Origin: Lentisphaeria bacterium
Lineage (GTDB): Bacteria; Verrucomicrobiota; Lentisphaeria; Oligosphaerales; JAFGRS01
DNA: 7,248 nt
Assembly (NCBI GenBank): GCA_016935045.1
Contig: JAFGRS010000736.1
Coordinates: 1-7,248 of the forward strand
Direction: 5' to 3'
Notes under the pieces: generated by a model
Databases searched by the model: none
Told to the model about the DNA's origin: nothing
Seen by the model: the letters and a program-made list of their open reading frames with translations, nothing else
Made by a program: the position numbers and the translations under genes
Shown here: positions 1 to 6,883 of the stretch, in pieces
Layout: the number at the start of each line of letters is the position of its first letter
Numbering within the stretch: the first letter of the stretch is position 1

Positions 1-124
1 CACCATCCGGGACGGGGATCGGCCGTCGGGGGCGCCGGCCGGTACCGGGAACGGTAGCAAGCAGTACGGGGCGCGGCCCTCCGCGCATCATCCCGGACGG
101 GCGTCAGGGCACTGGCTGTCCGCC

Positions 125-1495
125 CTACGGCAGGCGCCGGAAGCGGGCGACGAACATGGCGTCGCAGTCGCCGTCGCGGGGCCAGATGTGGAGGGTCCCG
201 TCACTGGTTTCCCGGCGCAGGGGATGGGGGAAGGGATCGAGCAGGAACCCGGGCAACGCCTCCTGGAAGGCATGGACAGGGCCCAGGTTCTCCCGCGCGA
301 ACAGGGAACAGGTCGCGTAGACCAGGACCCCACCGGGCCGTACGGCAGCCGAGGCGTTCACCAGGAGCCGCGTCTGGAGTTCGACGAAGCGCGGCAGATC
401 GCCCGGGCGCAGAGTCCAACGCCCGTCAGGGTTCCGGCGCCAGGTTCCGGAACAGGAACAGGGCGCGTCGATCAGGACACCGTCGAAGCGTTCCCGCAAC
501 CGTGACACCGGCGTGCCGTGCCAGGGCCGGACACGGATGTTCGGGAAGGCAGCCCGGCGGGCCCGCCGGCGGAGTTCCTCGAGGATATGCGTGCGCGTGT
601 CCGAGGCGATGACGGTACCCCTTCGTGCCATGAGCGAGGCCAGGTGGAGGGTCTTGCCGCCGGATCCTGCGCAGGCGTCCCACCACTGCTGACCGGGCCT
701 GGGGTCGCAGACAACGCCGATCATCTGGGAGGCGAGGTCCTGGACCTCGAAGCGGCCCCTGCGGAAGGCATCGAGGGTCCGCAGGTTGACGGAGGGTGGA
801 ACCAGGGCCACCGCGTCGGCCCGGGTGGGATGCGGCAGCGGCGACAGCCCGGCCCGGCGCAAATCCTCCAGCAGTGCGCGGGGATCCGGGTCCTGGACGC
901 GGAGCCAGACCGGGGGGCGCCGCTGGAGCCATTCCTCGAGTTCGGCAAAGGAATCGGGGCCATGCACCTCACCCCGGATCCAGCCGGGAGAGAGATCCGC
1001 CACGCGAGGCAGGGAGAGCATTCGAGGCCCCAGGAAGGGCTGCAGCCGGGAAACGCGTTCGGCCACGGCCGTCTCCCCCGGCAGCGGCGGCAACGTGCGC
1101 GGACGGACGCCGGCCTGTTCGGCCCAGACGCAGGCCGCCGGAGGCATGTCCAGCCCGTCTACGGCACGAGCGGCGGCAAGGCACGGCCCCCAGGCCTGGA
1201 CGGGAGATACGGCGGCCTCCGTACGGGCGGGACACGCCGCGGCCGCGGCGAAGGAATCGAGGGGCCATGGAACCGGGGCCAGGGGACGGACCCACCCCCA
1301 CCAGCGCAGCGCCGCAAACAGCGTCTCGCCGAGGAGACGCCGATCCCGGGCCCCGAAGTGACGATGCGACCGCAGAAATGCCGCCAGGGCCCGGTCGGCC
1401 GGCTCCCGTTCCACAAAAACCGCGCGCAGGATGCCGGCGGCGGCCTCCGCGCAGGCGTGGGCCTGGGCCGCTGTGTGCCGGGAGGGACCGGTCAT
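125..1495 (-). CDS. RsmB/NOP2/Sun-family RNA (cytosine-C5) methyltransferase
   Basis: Predicted SAM-dependent enzyme that methylates C5 of a cytosine in RNA, most likely 16S rRNA, in the cytoplasm. The protein has 456 residues. Residues 1-70 form an alpha-helical NusB-like N-terminal region (ARDRRLLGETLFAALR at 49-64). The family Q-D-ASQ motif is at 252-257. Motif I, which binds SAM, is DACAGSGGKT at 273-282, with an acidic residue at D299. Motif IV is DAPCSCSGTWRRNPDGRW at 343-360, and motif VI is YATCS at 393-397 followed by EN at 402-403. The paired cysteines C346 and C396 of the double-cysteine mechanism are both present. The reading frame stays open to 1813, but that would overlap the phosphoesterase gene, and the added residues are Arg/Ala-rich and unlike the family. 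I therefore chose the ATG at 1495, preceded by a weak AGGGG. Motif I has AGSGGKT where AAPGGKT is commoner. The family is secure; the exact rRNA site, and so the symbol rsmB, is not. Confidence 0.9.
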   Translation of the reverse strand: MTGPSRHTAAQAHACAEAAAGILRAVFVEREPADRALAAFLRSHRHFGARDRRLLGETLFAALRWWGWVRPLAPVPWPLDSFAAAAACPARTEAAVSPVQAWGPCLAAARAVDGLDMPPAACVWAEQAGVRPRTLPPLPGETAVAERVSRLQPFLGPRMLSLPRVADLSPGWIRGEVHGPDSFAELEEWLQRRPPVWLRVQDPDPRALLEDLRRAGLSPLPHPTRADAVALVPPSVNLRTLDAFRRGRFEVQDLASQMIGVVCDPRPGQQWWDACAGSGGKTLHLASLMARRGTVIASDTRTHILEELRRRARRAAFPNIRVRPWHGTPVSRLRERFDGVLIDAPCSCSGTWRRNPDGRWTLRPGDLPRFVELQTRLLVNASAAVRPGGVLVYATCSLFARENLGPVHAFQEALPGFLLDPFPHPLRRETSDGTLHIWPRDGDCDAMFVARFRRLP

Positions 1496-1638
1496 GGTCG
1501 GGGACCCCTGTACCTGTCGGCACCGCACGCCGCGCAGGACCCGCGCCGGACGCCGGGCAAGACGACCTCGAGGGGACAGAGCCTGCGCCGACGCACCCGC
1601 CCTGCCCCGGCCTCGTCGCAGCCGCCGGTCACCGCCAT
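1492..1638 (-). CDS. Doubtful small ORF, 48 aa, cysteine- and arginine-rich
   Basis: A short ATG-initiated ORF lies in the gap between the phosphoesterase and methyltransferase genes, too short for most gene finders. Its TGA overlaps the methyltransferase ATG as ATGA, the arrangement seen in translationally coupled genes. About 41 of 48 third positions are G or C, as in the neighbouring genes. The product has four cysteines (7, 21, 35, 38) including a CAACG motif near the C-terminus that recalls one knuckle of a zinc ribbon, plus an RVRRRR stretch. Against it: there is no good Shine-Dalgarno sequence (only GGGTGGG upstream), open frames are common by chance at this G+C content, and I recognise no family. 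It could simply be leader sequence. Confidence 0.18.
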   Translation of the reverse strand: MAVTGGCDEAGAGRVRRRRLCPLEVVLPGVRRGSCAACGADRYRGPRP

Positions 1639-1721
1639 CAGCGGCCCACCCGGGCGCAGGCCACGCTCCAACGGCCGCGCGGGTTGCCGCGGGACAGCCG
1701 CGCCCGGCCTGGGCGTCAGGC

Positions 1722-2456
1722 TCAGCGTCCGACCTCCAGGCGTTCGGCATAGAGGTCCGGGAGTCCGACGGCGCGGATACGCTTCTGAGTCTCGGCAACG
1801 TCGTAGGCCACACGGAAGATGCGCAGGTGTCGGGTCTCCATGTCGTAGGTCACGAAGGCGGCACGGGGATCGTGGTCCCGCGGTTGGCCGACGCTGCCGA
1901 CATTGACCATGGTGCGGCCGCCATCCGGCAGGTAGCCGGTGGTCAGGTAATCGACGCGGGGCTGGCGCTCCCCGTCGTCAAAGGCGAGCAGCGGAATGTG
2001 GCTGTGACCGCAGAAACCCAGGGCAACGTCCTGGTACGCGAAGTTGTGTTTGAGCGTCTTCTCGTTGACGCAGTACACCCAGGGCTTGGGACCGAAGGCG
2101 CCATGAACCGCGCTGAAACCCTCCGCGTCCAGACGCAGAGGCAGTTGCGAAAGCCACTTCAGGGCATCCATCGGGAGCTGCCCCTGAGTCCAGCGGGTGG
2201 AGGTCTTCACGTCCTCCCGCAGCCGCTCGACCCGGAGATCCATGAGCAGCGTGACGTACTCGTCGTGGTTGCCGAGAACACAGGGAATCTCCCGCTCGCG
2301 CACCAGCGCCACACACTCGGCGGGCCAGGGCCCGTAGCCCACGATGTCCCCCAGGCAGACCACCAGGTCGCAGGCTTCCTCGTCAAGCTTCGCCAGCACA
2401 GCCCGGAAGGCGGGCAGGTTGCCGTGAACGTCGCTCAGGACCCCGATTCTGCTCAT
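1722..2456 (-). CDS. Calcineurin-like metallophosphoesterase (YfcE/MJ0936-type)
   Basis: Predicted cytoplasmic two-metal phosphoesterase of the Metallophos_2 type, 244 residues, the usual length for the family. All metal-binding motifs are present in order: SDVHGN (D9, H11), GDIVGYGP (D37), GNHDE (N63, H64, D65), VHGAF (H118) and GHSHIP (H151, H153). The NVGSVGQPRD block at 185-194 is also characteristic. There is no signal peptide or membrane segment. Relatives hydrolyse phosphodiesters, nucleotides or phosphoproteins, so the substrate cannot be named from sequence. The ATG at 2456 has a strong Shine-Dalgarno sequence, GGAAGGA at 2464-2470 with 7 bases of spacing. It is the first gene of a minus-strand pair with the methyltransferase 226 bases downstream; the pair may share a transcript, but the gap is long. 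Confidence 0.93.
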   Translation of the reverse strand: MSRIGVLSDVHGNLPAFRAVLAKLDEEACDLVVCLGDIVGYGPWPAECVALVREREIPCVLGNHDEYVTLLMDLRVERLREDVKTSTRWTQGQLPMDALKWLSQLPLRLDAEGFSAVHGAFGPKPWVYCVNEKTLKHNFAYQDVALGFCGHSHIPLLAFDDGERQPRVDYLTTGYLPDGGRTMVNVGSVGQPRDHDPRAAFVTYDMETRHLRIFRVAYDVAETQKRIRAVGLPDLYAERLEVGR

Positions 2457-2463
2457 GGCCGTG

Positions 2464-2470
2464 TCCTTCC
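2464..2470 (-). promoter_or_regulatory. Ribosome binding site of the metallophosphoesterase gene
   Basis: GGAAGGA on the minus strand ends 7 bases before the ATG at 2456. It is an almost ideal Shine-Dalgarno sequence and fixes the start of this gene. Confidence 0.8.
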
Positions 2471-2539
2471 TTTCCCCCAGGTGTCATCAGGGACATGACC
2501 AAGCTCGGGGCCTCCTGGCATGTTACCGGATCATTCGTT

Positions 2540-2567
2540 AAAGTAGCCCCTTCATAGGTGATGACAA
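2540..2567 (-). promoter_or_regulatory. Candidate sigma-70-like promoter facing the phosphoesterase
   Basis: On the minus strand TTGTCA (2567-2562) matches the -35 consensus at five of six positions. After a 16-base spacer comes TACTTT (2545-2540), a poor -10 match at three of six. Transcription would begin near 2530, giving a leader of about 75 bases before the ATG at 2456. The assignment rests on the -35 match and the local A+T richness only. Confidence 0.25.
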
Positions 2568-2638
2568 ACGCCCGCACCGGTCCCGGACGTCGGCGCAGGC
2601 CGGCCCCGGCAGGCCGCACGGGCTGACGGGATGCTGCC

Positions 2639-4333
2639 ATGCCGAGAAGGTTCGTCTCCGCCAGTACCGCTCTGCTTCTGGGTCTCTTCTTTCTGGCGTT
2701 TCTCTTCTTCCCCATCGCGCAGGTCCTCCGTGGGGGGTTGATCGACGCGGAGGGACGCCCCACCTTCGCCTTCCTCAGGGAGGTCTTTCGCAATCCCCTG
2801 TACCTGGAGGGCTTGCGCAACTCCTTCCTGATCGCCTCGGCAACGACCACGCTGAGCCTGCTGCTGGCGGTGCCCCTGGCGTGGCTGGCGGACCGCTACG
2901 AGTTCGCCGGGAAACGGGTGCTGGTGGCTGCGCTGCTGTTGCCCCTGGTCCTGCCGCCCTTCGTAGGCGCTCTGGGGATGCAGAGCATTCTGGGCTATCA
3001 GGGGGCAGGCAACGCGTTGCTGCGGCGGCTGGGGCTGCTGCAGGCCGGTGCGGGGATCGACTGGTTTGCGGGAGGGTTCTGGGGAGTCGTGCTGATGGAG
3101 GCCCTGCACCTGTACCCGATCCTGTATCTGAACGCGGTGGCCGCCTTCGCCAACGTGGACCCCCAGTTGCTCGAAGCGGCGGCGGACAGCGGCTGTGTCG
3201 GCTTCCGGCGCTTCCGGCGCATCGTGCTGCCCCTGATTATGCCCGGCATTTACGCCGGCGGCACAATCGTGTTCATCTGGTCCTTCACCGAACTGGGTAC
3301 GCCGCTGATGTTCCACTTTCAGAGGGTGACGCCGGTCCAGGTCTTCGACGGCATCAAGGAGATCGGGGACAACCCGGTTCCCTATGCCCTGGTCCTGGTC
3401 ATGATGACGGCCGCGGCCCTGCTCTACCTGGTGGCCCGCACAACGGTTGGCCGCAGGGCCTATGCCATGGCCTCGAAGGCGGGTACCGCGGCGCGTTCGA
3501 CGCCCTTGCGCGGCCTGCGGGCCCTGCTTGCCGGGAGCGTCTTCGTGTGCTTCGGAGCGGTGGGCATCCTGCCGCATCTGGGAGTCATCGGCCTCGCCTT
3601 CGGCCGCAGTTGGTACCGCAGCATCCTGCCAACCGGCCTGACCCTCGAACACGTGGACAGCGCCCTGGGGCATAACCTGACCGTGCCAAGCATCCTGAAC
3701 AGCGTTCGCTACGCCTCGCTGGCCGTGGCCGTGGCCATGCTGCTGGGCGTCCTCACGGCATGGGTCATCGTGCGCGGCAAGGGACGCCTGGGCTGGCTGC
3801 TGGACAGCCTGAGCATGCTGCCCCTGGCGGTGCCGGGGCTGGTGCTGGCGTTCGGATATCTCGCCATGACACAGGAAGGACGCCTGTTCCACGTGCTCGA
3901 CCCGGTGGAAAACCCCACCGTGATGCTGGTGATCGCCTACGCCATCCGGAGGCTGCCCTACGTCGTGCGCTCGGCGGTGGCGGGACTGCAACAGACCAGC
4001 GTGAGCTACGAGGAAGCGGCCGCAAGCCTGGGCGCCGGACCCTTGACCTGCTTCGGGCGTATCACGGTGCCCCTGATCTCGGCGAACCTGATCGCGGGCG
4101 GCATCCTGGCCTTCAGTTTCTCCATGCTCGAAGTGTCCGATTCGCTGTTGCTGGCGCAGCGCGCGGTGTATTTCCCCATAACCAAGGCAATCTACGAGCT
4201 GAGCATGCTGCTGGGACAGGGCCCCTCGCTGGCGGCGGCGCTGGGGGCGTGGACGATGGTGTTCCTGGGTGTGTCGATGCTGGTTGCATCGTGCCTGTTG
4301 GGCAAAAGGATGGGGACCCTGTTCCGGGTGTGA
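2639..4333 (+). CDS. Fused two-domain ABC importer permease, ferric-iron (FbpB/AfuB) type
   Basis: Inner-membrane permease subunit of a binding-protein-dependent ABC importer, 564 residues with about 12 predicted membrane segments (the first at 11-31, the last near 531-556). It carries two tandem permease domains, each with a cytoplasmic EAA loop that contacts the ATPase. The first has E179-A-A, G185, I195 and L197-P198; the second has E459-A-A, G465, I475 and V477-P478, so the spacing is identical in both. This one-chain, two-domain layout is typical of the ferric iron FbpB/SfuB/AfuB family, with relatives for thiamine (ThiP) and 2-aminoethylphosphonate, so iron is the best but unproven guess. 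The ATG at 2639 follows a weak GGGA and yields MPRR before the first membrane segment. No ATPase or binding-protein gene is in the window. The next gene starts 76 bases downstream on the same strand. Confidence 0.92.
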   Translation: MPRRFVSASTALLLGLFFLAFLFFPIAQVLRGGLIDAEGRPTFAFLREVFRNPLYLEGLRNSFLIASATTTLSLLLAVPLAWLADRYEFAGKRVLVAALLLPLVLPPFVGALGMQSILGYQGAGNALLRRLGLLQAGAGIDWFAGGFWGVVLMEALHLYPILYLNAVAAFANVDPQLLEAAADSGCVGFRRFRRIVLPLIMPGIYAGGTIVFIWSFTELGTPLMFHFQRVTPVQVFDGIKEIGDNPVPYALVLVMMTAAALLYLVARTTVGRRAYAMASKAGTAARSTPLRGLRALLAGSVFVCFGAVGILPHLGVIGLAFGRSWYRSILPTGLTLEHVDSALGHNLTVPSILNSVRYASLAVAVAMLLGVLTAWVIVRGKGRLGWLLDSLSMLPLAVPGLVLAFGYLAMTQEGRLFHVLDPVENPTVMLVIAYAIRRLPYVVRSAVAGLQQTSVSYEEAAASLGAGPLTCFGRITVPLISANLIAGGILAFSFSMLEVSDSLLLAQRAVYFPITKAIYELSMLLGQGPSLAAALGAWTMVFLGVSMLVASCLLGKRMGTLFRV

Positions 4334-4354
4334 TGCAGGGCTGACTTCGTGCCT

Positions 4355-4377
4355 GCGGCCCGTTGCCCCCGGGCCGT
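4355..4377 (+). other. GC-rich hairpin between permease and secreted-protein genes
   Basis: CGGCCCG (4356-4362) and CGGGCCG (4370-4376) form a perfect 7-bp stem around a 7-base loop, extended by a G-T pair at 4355/4377. It lies 22 bases after the permease stop and 33 before the next ATG. No T-run follows, so it is not a standard intrinsic terminator. It could stabilise the permease mRNA end, cause partial termination or have no role. Confidence 0.4.
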
Positions 4378-4395
4378 CCCGGAGCAGGAGGCCCT

Positions 4396-4402
4396 TGGAG
4401 GA
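4396..4402 (+). promoter_or_regulatory. Ribosome binding site that fixes the start at 4410
   Basis: TGGAGGA ends 7 bases before the ATG at 4410. This strong Shine-Dalgarno sequence decides between that start and an upstream in-frame ATG at 4269 that lies inside the permease gene. Confidence 0.85.
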
Positions 4403-4409
4403 TGTGCAC

Positions 4410-6545
4410 ATGATGCGGCGATCACGGATGGTCTCCGGGTATCCGCTGCCGGCGATCCTGGCCCTGGCCGTTTCCGCTGCGCTGTGGGCTCAGGACCCGG
4501 TGCGACAAAGCGCCCCAGTGTCGGCTCCCGGGAGCCTGGGAGAACCCTGGTTCCAGGACATTCAGGAGCCCCTCGCCTGGACCCGGGAGGCAGGTCAGGC
4601 CCTGTGCCGAAGTGTCTTCGACGGCTTGCGGAACCGATCCCTGCCGGCGACGGCCCTGGGCTCCTTTCCCGGCGGCATGGCGCCCCGGGCCGTCTTCCTT
4701 TCCTGGTCGGACGGTCAGACAACGGCGCGCAGTGCCTTCGGGGTGGGAGAATCCGCGGAGACAGCCCTGGCCCAGGCCTTCGATCGGGCCCTGTCCGCGG
4801 GGGCCGGCGGGGGTTCGGCCGCCTGGGTGAAGGTGGACGTGGTGCAGCACGCCGAGGCCACGGGGGGATTCGTGACCCGGGAGAGCCGCCTGCCGCTGCC
4901 AAGTCTCCTGGGCTTGACCTTCGGCCCGGCCACGACCTTCGTCTTTCTGCCGGAGCAACTGGTGGCCTGGAACATGGTGGACCCAATGCACCGCCTGACC
5001 ATCCATCACATCAGCGAACGGCTCCTCGCGGAACACGACTGGCAACGGGCCGGACGCTGGTTGGCCGTCGCCAACTACACCGGAGGACAGAGAATCTGCC
5101 TCTTCGAAACCGAGTCGTTCTTCTGCGCCGGCGGCGTGGCCGTGCCCCTCTTCCGGGGCCATCCACTCTACGATAACCCCACCGTCACGGAACTCCTGGC
5201 GGCTGCCCGGGCAGCCGGTGACCGCATCGCCGACTACTGCCGGAAGGACGGCACCTTCCAATGCGACCTGCCCGAGTGGGAACCCGGCAGAACAGGCCCC
5301 GCATCCCCAGCCGACCAGGCCCTGGCTGTGCTGGCCCTGGTGCGCCTGCACCGGGCCACCGGGGAGAAAACCTACCTCGAAGCCGCCATCCGGGCGGCAG
5401 GCAGCCTGGCGCGGAACATCCGACCCTATGGCACCTCGCCCAGGGCCGGGTGCCTTCCCGAACCCGAGGAGGTGGAGGATTCGGGCGGCGTGGTGGGGGC
5501 GCGAGAGATCACCAAGCTGTCCAGCAATGCACTGGTCCTGACGGCGTTGTGCGAAGTGTCGGAGGCCCTGGGAGATGGATCCCTCGAGGTACCCCTCGCG
5601 ATGCTGGCCCGGCACCTCGCGCTGCAGATGCAGCCGGACGGTACCATGGTCGGCTCGCGCCGGCTGCCGTCACACAAGGTCGGCGGCGTGGCGGAAGCGG
5701 ACGCCGTGGGCACAGCCGTGCTGGCCCTGGCACAGTTGTACGGGGCCGTCGCACGCCCAACCTTCCTGGCCCAGGCCGAGCGCGCCTGCACGCGGCTGCG
5801 CACACAGATCCTGGACACCGTGGCAATGGAGGGACTGCCGCGGGACGCGTGGACCCTCGAAGCCCTGGACCGGATCTTTACCTTCACCCGCGACCGAACC
5901 CTGGGCACGACGGTCCAGCGCCTGGCCATGGCGGCCCTGTTGGACCAGAACCGGGAACCGGACATCCTCGACGAATACGGCGCCGTGGGAACTCACCCGT
6001 CGGCCACGGTGGCGGCGGACCGCACCCGGCTGCTGGCCGTGGCCGCGGCCCTGTTGCACGACCTGGGTCAACGCGATGCGGCCACCAACCTGCTCGCCGA
6101 GATGCGCCCGTATCTGCTCTACCAACTGCAGGCACGCATCGAACCGGCCTCCGCCATGTACCTTCCCCGACCGGCCGAAGCCGTCGGTCTGTTCCGGGAT
6201 CACCTCCGGGACTACGGCTTCGCATTGCGCGGCCAGGCATCCCAGGTGCTCAGCCTCCTGGCGTTGACCCGGACGCTGCAGAGCACGGAACGGGAAACCC
6301 TTCCCGAAGACCTCCAGGTCGCCAAGAGCCTCAACAGGGCCCGGGCAGCCGCGACACGTTTCCCGCGCTATCTCTCCCCACGCCTCGCCGCCACCGCCGC
6401 CAGCCCCGTCGCTACCCGCGGCGTCGAGTACCACGAGGCCGGCAGCGAAACCTTCACCATCGTCCCAATCCCGGATAAGGACCCCGCCAAACCAGGTAGG
6501 CAACCCGGACTCAAACCGGTCCGGGTGCGTCGTCTGAACGAGTGA
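4410..6545 (+). CDS. Secreted protein of unknown function with a predicted alpha/alpha-toroid domain
   Basis: I do not recognise this 711-residue protein as a named family. Residues 1-27 look like a Sec signal peptide: basic MMRRSR, a hydrophobic core, and likely cleavage after LWA at 27. There is no lipobox cysteine. Residues about 55-195 read as a mixed alpha/beta domain; LSWSDGQ, AETALAQAFDRAL and FLPEQ loosely recall AMMECR1 domains, but this is weak. From about 262 to 625 come six regularly spaced helix pairs (starting near 301, 369, 428, 477, 535 and 605) with turns such as KDGTF and PDGTM. This is the pattern of (alpha/alpha)6 toroids found in glycosidases, polysaccharide lyases, epimerases and terpene-cyclase-like proteins; no catalytic residues can be assigned. 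The last 70 residues are low-complexity and end KPVRVRRLNE. Start chosen at 4410 because GGAGGA lies 7 bases upstream. It may be co-transcribed with the permease. CDS certainty is high, function unknown. Confidence 0.87.
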   Translation: MMRRSRMVSGYPLPAILALAVSAALWAQDPVRQSAPVSAPGSLGEPWFQDIQEPLAWTREAGQALCRSVFDGLRNRSLPATALGSFPGGMAPRAVFLSWSDGQTTARSAFGVGESAETALAQAFDRALSAGAGGGSAAWVKVDVVQHAEATGGFVTRESRLPLPSLLGLTFGPATTFVFLPEQLVAWNMVDPMHRLTIHHISERLLAEHDWQRAGRWLAVANYTGGQRICLFETESFFCAGGVAVPLFRGHPLYDNPTVTELLAAARAAGDRIADYCRKDGTFQCDLPEWEPGRTGPASPADQALAVLALVRLHRATGEKTYLEAAIRAAGSLARNIRPYGTSPRAGCLPEPEEVEDSGGVVGAREITKLSSNALVLTALCEVSEALGDGSLEVPLAMLARHLALQMQPDGTMVGSRRLPSHKVGGVAEADAVGTAVLALAQLYGAVARPTFLAQAERACTRLRTQILDTVAMEGLPRDAWTLEALDRIFTFTRDRTLGTTVQRLAMAALLDQNREPDILDEYGAVGTHPSATVAADRTRLLAVAAALLHDLGQRDAATNLLAEMRPYLLYQLQARIEPASAMYLPRPAEAVGLFRDHLRDYGFALRGQASQVLSLLALTRTLQSTERETLPEDLQVAKSLNRARAAATRFPRYLSPRLAATAASPVATRGVEYHEAGSETFTIVPIPDKDPAKPGRQPGLKPVRVRRLNE

Positions 6546-6630
6546 AGCACTGCAGCGTAACAGATTGAGACTCCACGGGTCCGAAACCCCCCGCCGACCA
6601 CCGGAAGCAGTGCGTGCTCCTGACTCCCCT

Positions 6631-6748
6631 GGACCGGAAAACACCCGTCCCGAGGCCGCCGGCCTCCCCCCGTTTTCCGGACACCGCGCCTCGCCCCCAT
6701 GGCCGGAAAACAAATCCACCGCCATCCGCACACCCTCGTTTTCCGGAC
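6631..6748 (-). repeat. Two tandem hairpin units with four alternating copies of CCGGAAAAC
   Basis: The 9-mer CCGGAAAAC occurs at 6634-6642 and 6703-6711, and its reverse complement GTTTTCCGG at 6672-6680 and 6738-6746. Read on the minus strand this gives two similar units. Each starts GTCCGGAAAACGRGGG (6748-6733 and 6682-6667, 15 of 16 bases identical) and closes with GTTTTCCGG, so each can fold with a 9-bp stem around a loop of 26-29 bases. In the unit at 6631-6682 the loop holds a second perfect stem, GAGGCC (6652-6657) with GGCCTC (6661-6666). The units are 66 bases apart, separated by 18 bases. This resembles REP-like intergenic palindromes; I saw no other copy in the window. Confidence 0.65.
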
Positions 6749-6863
6749 GCGGCGGACGGTGCAGGGGTTGGCGGCGCCCTGTCGTGCGCCTGAGACCTGG
6801 ACCGGGCCCTTGTCCCGGCTGTCCGTGGACTGGTGAAAGGGTGGAAGGCACGGCGAGGGGTAT

Positions 6864-6883
6864 TCCCCCCCCGCGGGGGGGGA
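6864..6883. repeat. Perfect 20-bp palindrome of eight C, GC, eight G
   Basis: T, eight C, GC, eight G, A form an uninterrupted self-complementary 20-mer. A competing short stem is possible between GGGG at 6857-6860 and the first C residues through a TATT loop. Without a T-run on either side it is not a canonical terminator. Confidence 0.7.

Larger units (their letters stand above)
2457..2638. promoter_or_regulatory. Divergent intergenic control region
   Basis: This 182-base region separates the minus-strand phosphoesterase from the plus-strand permease and must hold start signals for both directions. The stretch at about 2520-2570 is clearly richer in A+T than the rest of the window, as expected for a promoter. 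An inverted repeat GTCAT-N7-ATGAC lies at 2483-2499, inside the presumed phosphoesterase leader; it is short and may be chance. I could not identify a convincing sigma-70 promoter facing the permease. Confidence 0.5.

Noticed and set aside
35..48. Adjacent palindromes CCGGCCGG and CCGGTACCGG near the left edge.
   Set aside because: Short CG palindromes are expected in this composition, and no T-run or repeated copy supports a function.
1..91. Possible minus-strand gene starting at ATG ATG (91-86) after the methyltransferase.
   Set aside because: There is no Shine-Dalgarno sequence, third-position G/C is lower than in the real genes, and only 30 codons are visible before the window ends.
1496..1813. 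N-terminal extension of the methyltransferase frame up to an ATG at 1813.
   Set aside because: It would overlap the well-supported phosphoesterase gene by about 90 bases, and the added residues are compositionally odd and unlike the family N-terminus.
4269..4409. Upstream ATG at 4269 in frame with the secreted protein.
   Set aside because: It lies inside the permease gene, adds a cysteine/proline-rich stretch before a clear signal peptide, and lacks the Shine-Dalgarno sequence seen at 4396-4402.
2552..4411. Long minus-strand open frame of 619 codons opposite the permease.
   Set aside because: It is Gln/His/Gly-rich antisense shadow of the permease gene with no recognisable motif; open antisense frames are common at this G+C content.
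6544..6613. GAAGCACTGC and GAAGCAGTGC, readable as a direct or inverted repeat just after the secreted-protein stop.
   Set aside because: The arms are only 7-10 bases long with more than 50 bases between them; chance is a sufficient explanation.
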